The translations under genes were made by a program, and so were the position numbers. 64,000 nucleotides of DNA from Bacteroidota bacterium (lineage in GTDB: Bacteria > Bacteroidota > Bacteroidia > Chitinophagales > Chitinophagaceae), in the NCBI GenBank assembly GCA_023424015.1, contig JAFAEM010000050.1:22274-86273 (forward strand), given 5' to 3'. Shown one piece after another: positions 35,056 through 43,582 of the stretch; positions within the stretch are counted from its first letter, which is position 1, and each line of letters starts with the position of its first letter. A model generated the notes under the pieces. That model did no database searches, was not told the DNA's origin, and saw only the letters and a list, made by a program, of their open reading frames with translations.

Positions 35056-36903
35056 TTAATCTTCTGTTCTGACAGCGGGTTGTTCATTCCTGCCCGGCGG
35101 AGTCATTATTTTAAATAATTCATTCTCCCATCCAACATTATAGTCATATTTCTCCAGGAATTCATCCATATACTGCTTTTGGCGGATGGTCCTGATATCA
35201 GTATCAGGTTTGTGAAAAATAGAATCCGTTGGCCATAGGTCAGGCCAGGCACCATGATCATTGGGAGTGGTTTTTATTTTCTGCATGACCACTACAGGCA
35301 GTATCCTGGTTTCTTCCACCGCTTTATGAAGTTGCTCTTTAAATGCACTAGATACATAGTACCAGGGCATCGGGTTACGCGTGTAAGGACGGGTTTGCGT
35401 CATGAAATGGTAAATGGGCAGCGAATGAAAAGCCAGGACATAATCACCTGGTTTCACAAAATCCTTGCTGGCCTCCAGTAGTTCGTTGGTTGCTTCCACC
35501 CGTTCTTTAGTAGTCAGCACACCCTTCACGTATTTATTATCTACGGAATAGAACATGCCCAGCCTGCTGCTCTCATCATGCAAAGGGTAAAACCACTGGT
35601 GATAAAGACAACCGATTACCGATATCACGAGGATGGCCGCTTTAAAGCTCCTGAACTGCGGCTCTTTTACGATCGCATCGTTATTGAACACCGTATTATG
35701 ATTGGTGGCAAGGTTAATCCTGAAATCAAAATTCCTTAGTCCAAGGAAATAGTCAATGGCGATAGGCATCGAGATCCAGAAAACATGTATACCGGCAGTA
35801 AATATCCCGGCGCTGCTACCGAGAGCATAAGTTGCCGTGATATAGGTGCCTATCAGCATCAGTGTCTTGATCTCTTTGCTGGCTTTTGAAAGCATGATCA
35901 ACGCGAAACTGATCAGTACCAGTCCCACATACCAGCGCATCAGGATTTCGAGACCCTTCAGCATGATCAGGCAGGCTGCTATAAGACAGGTATATTTTAC
36001 TACAGAGGCGATCCAGCGGGGTACCTTCCATTCCTCAGTCAACCAACGTGGCGCCACTGCCGCAATGATGATTAGCGCAAGTATATATACGGTGAATACG
36101 AGCGCATCGCTATAAGACCCTAGGAAATTGCGCAGGAGGATCATGATGCCGTAGGCAGATTCACCATCGGCCTGACCCATCTGCGTGACCAGCTTAAAGG
36201 CATTCACAAACACATCGAAATGTCCCATCGATTTTATCAGCAAAAGCATGCCCGCCACAGCAAGACAAAAGCCCGCAAAAAATCCAAATGACTGGATGAC
36301 CATCTTTTTAACAGCACTCTTATTAAAGATGCCGTAAAAAACAATCGCCACCACCAGGCCAAGATTGACAATACTCGGGAGTCGCGCAAAAGCATCCATA
36401 CCCACCAGCGCTCCTGCCACCAGGAACATCCAGATCTTATCTTTTTTCAGGCCATTAAAAAGGAGACTGGCGGTAAGCGTATAGAATAAAACAGAAAGAA
36501 AATTGTAGTGAAAGATCTTGGGATTATGACAGGCACACATGACCACCAGCAGCAATCCTATCCGGAGGTATCCTTTATTAAGGTAGCCCTTGAGCAGGTT
36601 ATAGACCACCATAATGCTGGTTGTGGTAAAAACAATAGCGAGAAACCGCAGACCCAATAAACCGGTGTCGGGGAAAACAGATACAAAAACACCACCTACA
36701 AGCCCCGAGAGCCAGTACATAAAATTATATTGTACCGAGGCGGGATCGTTGAAGAACTGCTGATAAAAGGTGGCGGTGAAGCCCTCGTCCAGGAAATCCA
36801 TGCCCTGGAACATAAAGATGACCTGGTAAAGTACGACCAGCAGGATAAATCCCACCTGGCTCATATTTTCAAATAAGGTCTGGAAATTGTTCTTTTGCGT
36901 CAT
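35056..36903 (-). CDS. Multi-spanning membrane protein, GT-C glycosyltransferase-like
   Basis: 615 residues with about a dozen hydrophobic segments and a soluble C-terminal domain (about 460-600). The first periplasmic loop after helix 1 carries FQGMDFLDEGFTATFYQQFF. An acidic pair (Asp-Glu) in this loop is the hallmark of GT-C enzymes that take sugars from polyprenyl phosphates. I cannot assign a named family. It sits divergently 493 bases from the envelope-glycan cluster that encodes a GtrB/ArnC-like sugar-phosphate synthase and a small flippase-like protein. A role as the periplasmic transferase of that system is therefore attractive but inferred. It is convergent with sprA at a ten-base gap. 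Confidence 0.7.
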   Translation of the reverse strand: MTQKNNFQTLFENMSQVGFILLVVLYQVIFMFQGMDFLDEGFTATFYQQFFNDPASVQYNFMYWLSGLVGGVFVSVFPDTGLLGLRFLAIVFTTTSIMVVYNLLKGYLNKGYLRIGLLLVVMCACHNPKIFHYNFLSVLFYTLTASLLFNGLKKDKIWMFLVAGALVGMDAFARLPSIVNLGLVVAIVFYGIFNKSAVKKMVIQSFGFFAGFCLAVAGMLLLIKSMGHFDVFVNAFKLVTQMGQADGESAYGIMILLRNFLGSYSDALVFTVYILALIIIAAVAPRWLTEEWKVPRWIASVVKYTCLIAACLIMLKGLEILMRWYVGLVLISFALIMLSKASKEIKTLMLIGTYITATYALGSSAGIFTAGIHVFWISMPIAIDYFLGLRNFDFRINLATNHNTVFNNDAIVKEPQFRSFKAAILVISVIGCLYHQWFYPLHDESSRLGMFYSVDNKYVKGVLTTKERVEATNELLEASKDFVKPGDYVLAFHSLPIYHFMTQTRPYTRNPMPWYYVSSAFKEQLHKAVEETRILPVVVMQKIKTTPNDHGAWPDLWPTDSIFHKPDTDIRTIRQKQYMDEFLEKYDYNVGWENELFKIMTPPGRNEQPAVRTED

Positions 36904-37104
36904 GACGGTCGTTTCGTTTTCAGGGTTTGTACTTGATGGTGGCTTTCCGGATGGGCTGGTTAATCGGAATGGAGGGTTAAAAATAATAGTGATTACCGAG
37001 ATTAGGAAACTCTGAACAAAATGAACCAGCTGTTACACCCTAAGTTCTTAGTATGCCAGGTTTTTACGTAGATTAACGAAATTTCAGAACTATTCTCAAA
37101 AAGA

Positions 37105-37135
37105 TTTGAATAATTTTTATTTTTTTATACTTTTG
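37105..37135 (+). promoter_or_regulatory. Consensus Bacteroidota promoter of the envelope-glycan cluster
   Basis: TTTG (37105-37108), exactly 19 bases, then TACTTTTG (37128-37135) is a complete match to TTTG-N19-TAnnTTTG. Transcription should start near 37141. It is the best promoter in the window and drives the genes from 37397. Confidence 0.85.
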
Positions 37136-37140
37136 GACTC

Positions 37141-37396
37141 GTGGTAGCAAATACCATAAGCCTCATATGATCGGTAGCCGGGGGTAGAAGTGTCCCGCGT
37201 AAGACGTAATTTAGAGAAGCTAGCTACCCATATAAGTACCCATAATCCTATCATTTACTCTTTTTTCAATCCTGGAATGCTATTTTGGTTCTAACTGGTC
37301 CCACCGGTAATAGTACCTATGAAAGTCCGAAGATTTAAGGTGAAAACGGAGATCGATTTATTCTAAACCCTAAAATAAACTATTAACTCGTTCGCA
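37141..37396 (+). promoter_or_regulatory. Long structured leader with JUMPstart/ops-like GGTAGC elements
   Basis: About 255 untranslated bases precede the first gene. The transcript would open with GTGGTAGC (37141-37148), followed by TAAGCC (37157-37162), CGGTAGC (37172-37178) and GGGGTAG (37181-37187). These are reminiscent in order and content of enterobacterial JUMPstart, which carries the ops sequence bound by RfaH. GCTACC (37223-37228) can pair with either GGTAGC, allowing alternative hairpins. I infer control by antitermination or attenuation; no protein partner is in view. Confidence 0.45.
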
Positions 37397-38410
37397 ATGG
37401 CAAACATTAATCTGGGCGTTATCGGCTATGGATACTGGGGACCCAACATCGTAAGAAACTTTTTCAACACAAAAGATTGTACAGTAAAGGCAGTGGCAGA
37501 CGGACGCCCCGAGCGTTTGGCCGTGCTTGCTAAAATTTTCCCTTCTATAAATGGAGTGGCTACAGCTGAGGATATTATACAGGACAAGGAAATAGATGCT
37601 GTAGTAGTTGCTACCCCGGTATTTACCCATTATGCACTGGCAAAAAAGGCACTTGAAAACGGAAAACACGTTTTGATCGAGAAGCCAATGACCTCAACAG
37701 TAGCACAGGCCGAGGAACTGATAGAACTGGCTGCCAAAAAAGGCCTGACCCTTATGGCCGATCATACCTTCCTTTACACCGGAGCCGTTCAGAAAATGAA
37801 AGAACTGATCGAGTCAGATATTGTTGGCACACCTCGCTATTTTGATTCCTCCCGTATCAACCTGGGCTTGTTCCAGCCAGATGTGAATGTACTGTGGGAT
37901 CTCGCGCCACACGATATTTCGATCCTGACATACCTGATCACAGAGGCACCCGTGAGCATCAACGCCACCGGTATTTCTCATACGCGGAATAATATTGAGA
38001 ACATCGCCTACATGACGGTCAATTACAATTCCGACTTTATCGCCCACTTCAACTGCTCATGGACTTCGCCGGTGAAAGTGAGGCAGACCCTGATCGGAGG
38101 CGACAAGAAAATGATCGTATATAATGACCTCGAACCATCCGAGAAAGTGCGCGTTTACGATACCAGCTATAACCATACCACCGACGAAGAAAAAACCAAG
38201 ATCATGGTTGACTATCGTACCGGTGACGTTTATATCCCCAAGATATCTTTATCCGAGGCATTGTCAGGCGTGGCAAACGATTTTATCCAGTCGATCAACC
38301 AGAAGAAAAAGCCACTGGCCTGCGCAGAATTGGGTATGCAGGTGGTCAAAATACTTGAAGCCTCACAGGAATCAATAAAAAATAAAGGCCGCGAGGTTAA
38401 AATAAAATAA
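37397..38410 (+). CDS. Gfo/Idh/MocA-family nucleotide-sugar oxidoreductase (WlbA/WbpB-like)
   Basis: 337 residues. A Rossmann motif GYGYWG (Gly10 to Gly15) opens the protein, the family motif EKP (Glu95-Lys96-Pro97, catalytic Lys) closes the first domain, and a C-terminal alpha/beta domain holds DLAPHDISIL with the conserved His. In the Bordetella wlb and Pseudomonas wbp pathways this enzyme oxidises C3 of UDP-GlcNAcA before amination. Here it is followed directly by an acetyltransferase and an aminotransferase, the same order as wlbA-wlbB-wlbC. It is the first gene of the cluster, after a 255-base leader, and ends one base before the next gene. Confidence 0.9.
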   Translation: MANINLGVIGYGYWGPNIVRNFFNTKDCTVKAVADGRPERLAVLAKIFPSINGVATAEDIIQDKEIDAVVVATPVFTHYALAKKALENGKHVLIEKPMTSTVAQAEELIELAAKKGLTLMADHTFLYTGAVQKMKELIESDIVGTPRYFDSSRINLGLFQPDVNVLWDLAPHDISILTYLITEAPVSINATGISHTRNNIENIAYMTVNYNSDFIAHFNCSWTSPVKVRQTLIGGDKKMIVYNDLEPSEKVRVYDTSYNHTTDEEKTKIMVDYRTGDVYIPKISLSEALSGVANDFIQSINQKKKPLACAELGMQVVKILEASQESIKNKGREVKIK

Positions 38411-38411
38411 C

Positions 38412-38900
38412 ATGCAGACGATCACGATAAATAATGACAAGCAGAGCCTGAATAATGTAACGGTTGGTGAGAATGTTCGCTTTTTCAATTTTGTAAATGC
38501 TTATGGCTGCAGTGTCGACGACAATAGCAAAGTAGGCGCTTTTGTAGAAATACAGAAAGGCGTTTTTATCGGTAAGAATTGCAAAATTTCCAGCCATAGC
38601 TTCTTATGCGAAGGCGTTCATATCGAAGACAACGTATTTATCGGCCATGGGGTGATGTTTACCAATGATCTTTTCCCCCGTGCTACCAATGCCGATGGCA
38701 GCCAGCAAACCGACGCTGACTGGAAAGTGATCGAGACACATGTAAAAAAAGGTGCTTCGATTGGCAGTAACGCGACGATCCTTTGCGGGATTACAATCGG
38801 TGAAAATGCTTTGGTGGGAGCAGGAGCTGTAGTGACAAAAGACGTACCACCCAATACCGTTGTGGCAGGAAGCCCGGCAAAAATTATTAAAACAATTTAA
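38412..38900 (+). CDS. Left-handed beta-helix N-acetyltransferase (WlbB/WbpD-like)
   Basis: 162 residues of hexapeptide-repeat transferase. Coils such as VFIGKNCKI, VHIEDNVFIGHGV, ASIGSNATILCGITIGENALVGAGAVVTKD and VVAGSPAKII are clear, with the FTNDLFPRA loop typical of sugar-nucleotide N-acetyltransferases. It should trimerise and acylate an amino group on a UDP-diamino sugar, by comparison the 3-amino group made by the next gene product. The donor is normally acetyl-CoA. Because an acyl carrier protein is encoded in this cluster, an ACP-borne donor is a formal alternative. The gene starts one base after its predecessor stops. Confidence 0.92.
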   Translation: MQTITINNDKQSLNNVTVGENVRFFNFVNAYGCSVDDNSKVGAFVEIQKGVFIGKNCKISSHSFLCEGVHIEDNVFIGHGVMFTNDLFPRATNADGSQQTDADWKVIETHVKKGASIGSNATILCGITIGENALVGAGAVVTKDVPPNTVVAGSPAKIIKTI

Positions 38901-38912
38901 TTATACGTACGT

Positions 38913-40037
38913 ATGGTAAACACAATCATAGACAAGAAGATACCCTGTCTCGACCTCGGCGGACAACATCGCCAGGTAAAGGACGAAATATTTGCTGCTT
39001 TTGAAAAAGTATATGAAAAGACCGCTTTTTCAGGTGGCCCTTTTGTCGCTGAATTCGAAAAAGCTTTCGCGGATTATTGTGAAACACCCTATGCTGTGGG
39101 AGTAAGCAATGGCACCACCGCCCTGCACCTGGCCATGCTGGCCATGGGCATTGGCGCGGGTGACGAAGTGATCCTTCCCGCCAATACATTTATCGCTTCT
39201 GCCTGGGGTGTAAGTCATGCCGGCGCCACACCAGTGTTTGTAGACTGCGATCCTAACACATGGGAGATCGATGTAACCAAAATAGAGGAGAAGATCAGTC
39301 CCCGCACTAAAGCGATAATCGGTGTACACTTGTACGGACAGCCTTTCGATATTGATGCTGTTGCCGGGATTTGTAAAAAACATAACCTGCTCTTTATTGA
39401 AGATGCCGCACAGGCGCAGGGAGCAAGATACAAGGGTAAACCTGCCGGAGGTTTTGGAGAAATGGCCTGCTTTAGTTTCTATCCCGGTAAAAACCTGGGC
39501 GCCTGCGGCGAAGCCGGTGGTATCACCACCAACTATGAGAAGTATGCAAAGCACCTGCAAAGCCTGCGCAACCACGGATGCGTGGAAAGATATTACCACG
39601 ACGAAATCGGTTACAACTATCGTATGGGGGGACTTGAAGGAGCTTCGCTGAGTGTAAAGCTTAAATACCTGCAGGGGTGGAACGATCGTCGCAGAGCAAT
39701 AGCAAGCCGCTATCTATCAGAGATAAAAAATCCGGCTATCAAAATGCAGTCACAACCCGATTGGGCTGACTCTGTATTCCATCTTTTTGTGGTAACAACT
39801 GAAGACAAAGACGGGTTTGTAAAATATCTCGCGGAAAATAATATTAACGCTGCTTTTCATTACCCGGTGCCATGTCATTTGCAGAAGGCTTATGCGCACC
39901 TGGGATATAAACAAGGCGATTTCCCTCATTCGGAATACCTGGCCGCACATTGCGTTTCATTGCCAATGTACGCAGAGTTGACTGATTCGGATATAGATTA
40001 CGTTATAAATGTAGTGAACCAGTATGCCGGCAATTAA
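38913..40037 (+). CDS. DegT/DnrJ/EryC1/StrS sugar aminotransferase (WlbC/WbpE-like)
   Basis: 374 residues of PLP-dependent sugar aminotransferase. GVSNGTTALHLAM binds PLP phosphate, FIEDAAQAQGA holds the cofactor Asp, and the Schiff-base lysine is Lys193 in FYPGKNLGACGEAG. It would transfer an amino group, usually from glutamate, to the keto-sugar made by the Gfo/Idh enzyme. Its 3' end overlaps the next gene by 14 bases, indicating translational coupling. A second DegT enzyme occurs at 46.2 kb, so the cluster probably makes two amino sugars or a doubly aminated one. Confidence 0.93.
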   Translation: MVNTIIDKKIPCLDLGGQHRQVKDEIFAAFEKVYEKTAFSGGPFVAEFEKAFADYCETPYAVGVSNGTTALHLAMLAMGIGAGDEVILPANTFIASAWGVSHAGATPVFVDCDPNTWEIDVTKIEEKISPRTKAIIGVHLYGQPFDIDAVAGICKKHNLLFIEDAAQAQGARYKGKPAGGFGEMACFSFYPGKNLGACGEAGGITTNYEKYAKHLQSLRNHGCVERYYHDEIGYNYRMGGLEGASLSVKLKYLQGWNDRRRAIASRYLSEIKNPAIKMQSQPDWADSVFHLFVVTTEDKDGFVKYLAENNINAAFHYPVPCHLQKAYAHLGYKQGDFPHSEYLAAHCVSLPMYAELTDSDIDYVINVVNQYAGN

Positions 40038-41064
40038 AAACAAGATCGAGGAAGCAATTAAAAGACTGGATCTGGACCTGGCTGGCAAAGTAGTTTTAAC
40101 CGAAGCAGCAACCGGCGCCTATATCGTCACACCCGTACTGGCTGCACTGGCGGGAGCAGAAGTGTACGCCTTTACAAAAAGCACACGCTACGGAACGGTT
40201 GAGGAAGTAAAAAAGAAAACAACCGATTTGCTGGCCGAATTCGGGGATCGCGATCTGAAGTTAACAGTGATCGATACACTGACACCCGATATCATTGCCA
40301 AGGCTGATATTATCACCAACTCTGGTCACCTCCGGCCATTGGACAGTGCGAAATTGCAGTACGCGAAAGATAATGTTGTAATACCTTTAATGTATGAAGC
40401 CTGGGAATGGCGCGACGCTGACCTGGATATTGAACATTGTAAAAAACGCGGCATAGTGGTAGGGGCAACCAATGAGAGACATCCTGGTGTGGATGTGTTC
40501 AACTACCTGGGCGATATGGCTCTCAAGATGATCTTTGACGCGGGTATGTGTCCCTATAAGAACAGGTTCATTCTTGTCTGCAATAACGATTTCGGACCAT
40601 TTATTGCAAAAGTGCTGAGCCGGGTTTGCGAGGGACTGGCTGTATGTGATACAGAGGAGAATAAGCACAACTATGAAGGAATGGACATTGACTGGATCGG
40701 CAATTTTCCTGACATTGAGATTCCTGAGAATTATCGTAATAGCGAAGCCGTGATTTTTACCGCTTACCCTTTTGACAAATCATGGATCGGCGATGATAAC
40801 CTGCCTATACCGGTGCGAAAAATAAGCGAAGGCGCACCAGGCGCTTTACTGTTGAGGTACGCAGGTGATATTGACGAGTCCTATTGTAAAGACCGGGTTG
40901 AATTTTATCCGGCTCATGTGCATTCCGGACATATGGGCATACTCCCATCTGCGATTGGCAATGACCCGATCACGCGTTTACAATCGGGAGGGCTAAAAGT
41001 GGGAGAACTACTGTTGAAGAAAGAAACACAATACCAGGGTATAAAACTGGTTGACCTAATATAA
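40024..41064 (+). CDS. Unrecognised 346-residue protein, possibly NAD-fold dehydrogenase-like
   Basis: I cannot place this protein in a named family. It is cytoplasmic, with no signal or membrane segment. Its arrangement recalls two-domain dehydrogenases: an N-terminal part with alternating strands and helices (AGKVVLTEAATGAYIVTPVLAALAGAEVYAF), a middle ITNSGHLRPLD and VVGATNERHPGVDVFNYLGDMALKMIF, then a second Rossmann-like start RFILVCNNDFGPFIAKVL. The last part is rich in invariant-looking His and Gly (PAHVHSGHMGILPSAIG). No canonical GxGxxG is present. It overlaps the aminotransferase gene by 14 bases and precedes the GNAT gene by seven, so it belongs to the sugar or acyl pathway of this operon. 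The exact reaction is unknown. Confidence 0.6.
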   Translation: MPAIKNKIEEAIKRLDLDLAGKVVLTEAATGAYIVTPVLAALAGAEVYAFTKSTRYGTVEEVKKKTTDLLAEFGDRDLKLTVIDTLTPDIIAKADIITNSGHLRPLDSAKLQYAKDNVVIPLMYEAWEWRDADLDIEHCKKRGIVVGATNERHPGVDVFNYLGDMALKMIFDAGMCPYKNRFILVCNNDFGPFIAKVLSRVCEGLAVCDTEENKHNYEGMDIDWIGNFPDIEIPENYRNSEAVIFTAYPFDKSWIGDDNLPIPVRKISEGAPGALLLRYAGDIDESYCKDRVEFYPAHVHSGHMGILPSAIGNDPITRLQSGGLKVGELLLKKETQYQGIKLVDLI

Positions 41065-41071
41065 ACAACCA

Positions 41072-41623
41072 ATGGTTTCGATCAGGGGCAAAAAGACAAT
41101 TCTTACCGAGGTAACTGAAGCGGACGCGGAGGATATCCTCAGGTTGAGGAACGATCCTGCCAATAATAAATTCCTGTTTCAAAAACCAATAAGCTCTGAG
41201 GAACAGGTAAACTGGATCAAGAAAAACCAGGGAGATCAGAAGGCCCGAAACTTCAAGGTGACCAATCTCGCCAACGAATTCAAAGGCACGATCTCGATCT
41301 ATAACATTGTGGATGGAAGAGGAGAGTTTGGCAGATATATCGTTACCAATCCTGTACATGCTATTGAGTCGGAATACCTCCTGCTCGATCTCTGCTTCGG
41401 AGAACTGGGTCTCAAATCAGTCTACTGCCAGACAAACATTGAGAATAAAGCAGTCTGGCGGCAGCATACCAAACTGGGATTTCGGGAGGTAGAACGGAAA
41501 GAAGTGATCGTGGGATCGGATTCTTCTGTAACAGTCACAGCAATTGTACAGGAGATCACCGCGGAAGAGTTCAGGGCTTTTAATTATGATAAGATCATCA
41601 GTCTTATAAATTTTTTCGATTGA
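41072..41623 (+). CDS. GNAT N-acyltransferase, PseH-like
   Basis: 183 residues of the RimJ/RimL/PseH-type GNAT group. ILRLRNDPANNKFLFQKPISSEEQVNWI opens the acceptor side, FGRYIVTNP and AIESEYLLLDLCFGELGL form the central sheet, and VYCQTNIENKAVWRQHTKLGFREVERKE is the usual C-terminal arm. PseH acetylates a UDP-amino-dideoxy sugar, so an amino-sugar acceptor is likely. Its place between the unrecognised protein and the VOC/FkbH/ACP genes raises the possibility that it uses the ACP-bound acyl group. Its stop lies two bases before the next ATG. Confidence 0.85.
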   Translation: MVSIRGKKTILTEVTEADAEDILRLRNDPANNKFLFQKPISSEEQVNWIKKNQGDQKARNFKVTNLANEFKGTISIYNIVDGRGEFGRYIVTNPVHAIESEYLLLDLCFGELGLKSVYCQTNIENKAVWRQHTKLGFREVERKEVIVGSDSSVTVTAIVQEITAEEFRAFNYDKIISLINFFD

Positions 41624-41625
41624 CA

Positions 41626-42006
41626 ATGAAATTGCATCATATCGGGTACGTGGTGAAGGATATAGAACAGTATGAAAAAAACTTACTATTTGAAAAAAAG
41701 GTCAGGGAACTGTTCGATCCTGTTCAAAACAGCAAAATGGCACTTTACAGCAATTTCAACGATTCCTTTATTGAGCTGATTCAGCCCCTGAACGAAGAAT
41801 CCTTTACCTATAATTTCCTTCAAAAAAGCGGTGGCGGTTATCATCACCTTTGCTATGAGATGAACTCGGCAGGGGAATTGATGGAACTTGCATCGGCGCA
41901 AAAGCTGATCAGGATAAAAGGGCCACTACCAGCCATCCTGTTCGATAACCGCGAAGTTTGGTTCTATTTCACCCGTAACAAACAGATAGTTGAATTCGTT
42001 ATTTAG
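41626..42006 (+). CDS. VOC-superfamily (glyoxalase/methylmalonyl-CoA epimerase-like) protein
   Basis: 126 residues from the ATG at 41626 (an in-frame TTG two codons earlier is inside the stop of the previous gene). Two beta-alpha-beta-beta-beta units are visible: KLHHIGYVVKDIEQYEK and GGGYHHLCYEM. Candidate metal ligands are His in HHIGYV, His in YHHLCYE and Glu in QIVEFVI, as in methylmalonyl-CoA epimerase and glyoxalase I. VOC proteins next to FkbH-like enzymes and ACPs recur in surface-polysaccharide clusters and probably isomerise or process the carrier-bound acyl group. The reaction is inferred. Confidence 0.8.
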   Translation: MKLHHIGYVVKDIEQYEKNLLFEKKVRELFDPVQNSKMALYSNFNDSFIELIQPLNEESFTYNFLQKSGGGYHHLCYEMNSAGELMELASAQKLIRIKGPLPAILFDNREVWFYFTRNKQIVEFVI

Positions 42007-42011
42007 ATTAT

Positions 42012-43547
42012 ATGAATATCGCCGTCATATCAGATGTGACCTTTGACCTTGTGTTGAAGCAGTGGGAACCTGAAGGGGATCTTATTGTCAGGAAAAATAT
42101 TTATGCAGGACAGATCGTGCCTGAGCTGATGACCATCGGTAACCAGCTTGAGGATATTGACATCCTTATCGTTCATTTCGACAGTTATTTTTATCGCTAT
42201 ACGGATGAGTATATTGCTCAGATCCTGGATGCAGTTAATATTGTGGCCAGTGGGTTTACGGGGATTGTACTCGTTTCAAACCATCTTTCAGGCGGACGGC
42301 ATGTATCTGTCTTAAAAAAGAACATCGGTCAGCACGAACAAACCGTGCTGGAACTGGAAGCGACGGTGAAGAATACACTCAACAGCAGCAACATCTACTT
42401 TTTCGATGTCAAAAAACTTGTCGCTTCCATCGGTATAAATAACGCCTACAATTTTAAGCTGGGATTTTTATACCAGATGCCCTATACCAAAAGCATGATT
42501 AGCCTGCTGGCGGCAGAGCTCGCATCGTTGATGCGGTTTATGACAACGCCGGAAAAAAAAGCCATCATGGTTGACTGTGATAATACACTTTGGAAAGGTA
42601 TTCTTGGTGAAGACGGAATTGAGGGCGTCCAGTGCGACCGCAACGCCCAGGGAGTGTTATTCTTCCAGTTCCAGGAGTTTTTGCTGGAAAAGAAGAAGGA
42701 GGGTTTTATTCTTGGGCTTTGCTCAAAGAATAATGAGGCAGATGTGAAAGCGGCCTTTGAAAAATTGAACATGCCCCTCAAATGGGACGACTTCCTCGTT
42801 AGGAAAGTCAACTGGCAGAACAAGATCGAAAACCTGAAAGAAGCCGCCACGGAGTTGAATATCGGGCTCGATTCGTTCATATTTGTAGACGATAATGAAT
42901 TCGAGCTGCAATCAGTCAACCTGCTTCTTCCAGAAGTGACCACCAAAAAGCTGTCCCCGGTTTATGATGACTTCCTGCGGTTGAGCGATGATTATTGTTT
43001 TAAAAGAAAGCAGGTGACCCGGGAGGATATTGATAAAAATGAACAATACCTGGCCGAACAGAAAAGGAATGATATAAAATCAAGTGTTCATTCATTTGAA
43101 GAATATATAGCAAGTCTTGAAATCAAATCGGATATCAGTGTCAATAATAGGACTGATTTGCCAAGATTATCGCAGCTTACTGAAAAAACCAACCAGTTCA
43201 ACTTTAATAAGGAAGCGCTTAGCATTGCGGCGCTCGAGAAGTTCATAGCGGATGGCAACCTTGTCTATGGCCTTCGGGTGTCGGACAAATTTGGGGATTA
43301 CGGCCTGGTAGGCATGATCCAGGTAGAACTTGATGGAAACGCCGGCATCATGCGCAATTTCCTGATGAGCTGCCGTGCACTTGGGCGCTTGATCGAGAAC
43401 GAGTTTTTTGACTACGTGACAAACGACCTGGCGGGAAAAGGGGTGAATCTGAAGGAAATCCTGTTTAAAGCGACAGCAAAGAACCAGCCGGCAAGGCTAT
43501 TTATGGATAAGCTCGAAACTGCAGCAAAAAAGGGTATAACTGCTTAG
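42012..43547 (+). CDS. FkbH-like HAD-IIIC family protein
   Basis: 511 residues in three parts. The N-terminal domain (1-180) is SGNH-like/FkbH-N. The HAD-IIIC domain has the catalytic MVDCDNTLWKGILGEDG (Asp188, Asp190), LCSKNNEADV and FVDDNEFE. The C-terminal part (about 370-505) is GNAT-like, with LTEKTNQFNFN and FGDYGLVGMI. FkbH proteins take a three-carbon unit from 1,3-bisphosphoglycerate, dephosphorylate it and load glyceryl on an ACP. An ACP gene follows 35 bases downstream, completing the module. In this sugar cluster the likely use is to make an unusual N- or O-acyl decoration. The exact acyl group cannot be told. Confidence 0.9.
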   Translation: MNIAVISDVTFDLVLKQWEPEGDLIVRKNIYAGQIVPELMTIGNQLEDIDILIVHFDSYFYRYTDEYIAQILDAVNIVASGFTGIVLVSNHLSGGRHVSVLKKNIGQHEQTVLELEATVKNTLNSSNIYFFDVKKLVASIGINNAYNFKLGFLYQMPYTKSMISLLAAELASLMRFMTTPEKKAIMVDCDNTLWKGILGEDGIEGVQCDRNAQGVLFFQFQEFLLEKKKEGFILGLCSKNNEADVKAAFEKLNMPLKWDDFLVRKVNWQNKIENLKEAATELNIGLDSFIFVDDNEFELQSVNLLLPEVTTKKLSPVYDDFLRLSDDYCFKRKQVTREDIDKNEQYLAEQKRNDIKSSVHSFEEYIASLEIKSDISVNNRTDLPRLSQLTEKTNQFNFNKEALSIAALEKFIADGNLVYGLRVSDKFGDYGLVGMIQVELDGNAGIMRNFLMSCRALGRLIENEFFDYVTNDLAGKGVNLKEILFKATAKNQPARLFMDKLETAAKKGITA

Positions 43548-43582
43548 AAATTGTAATAATTTTCACTAATTTTCTGCTTTAT

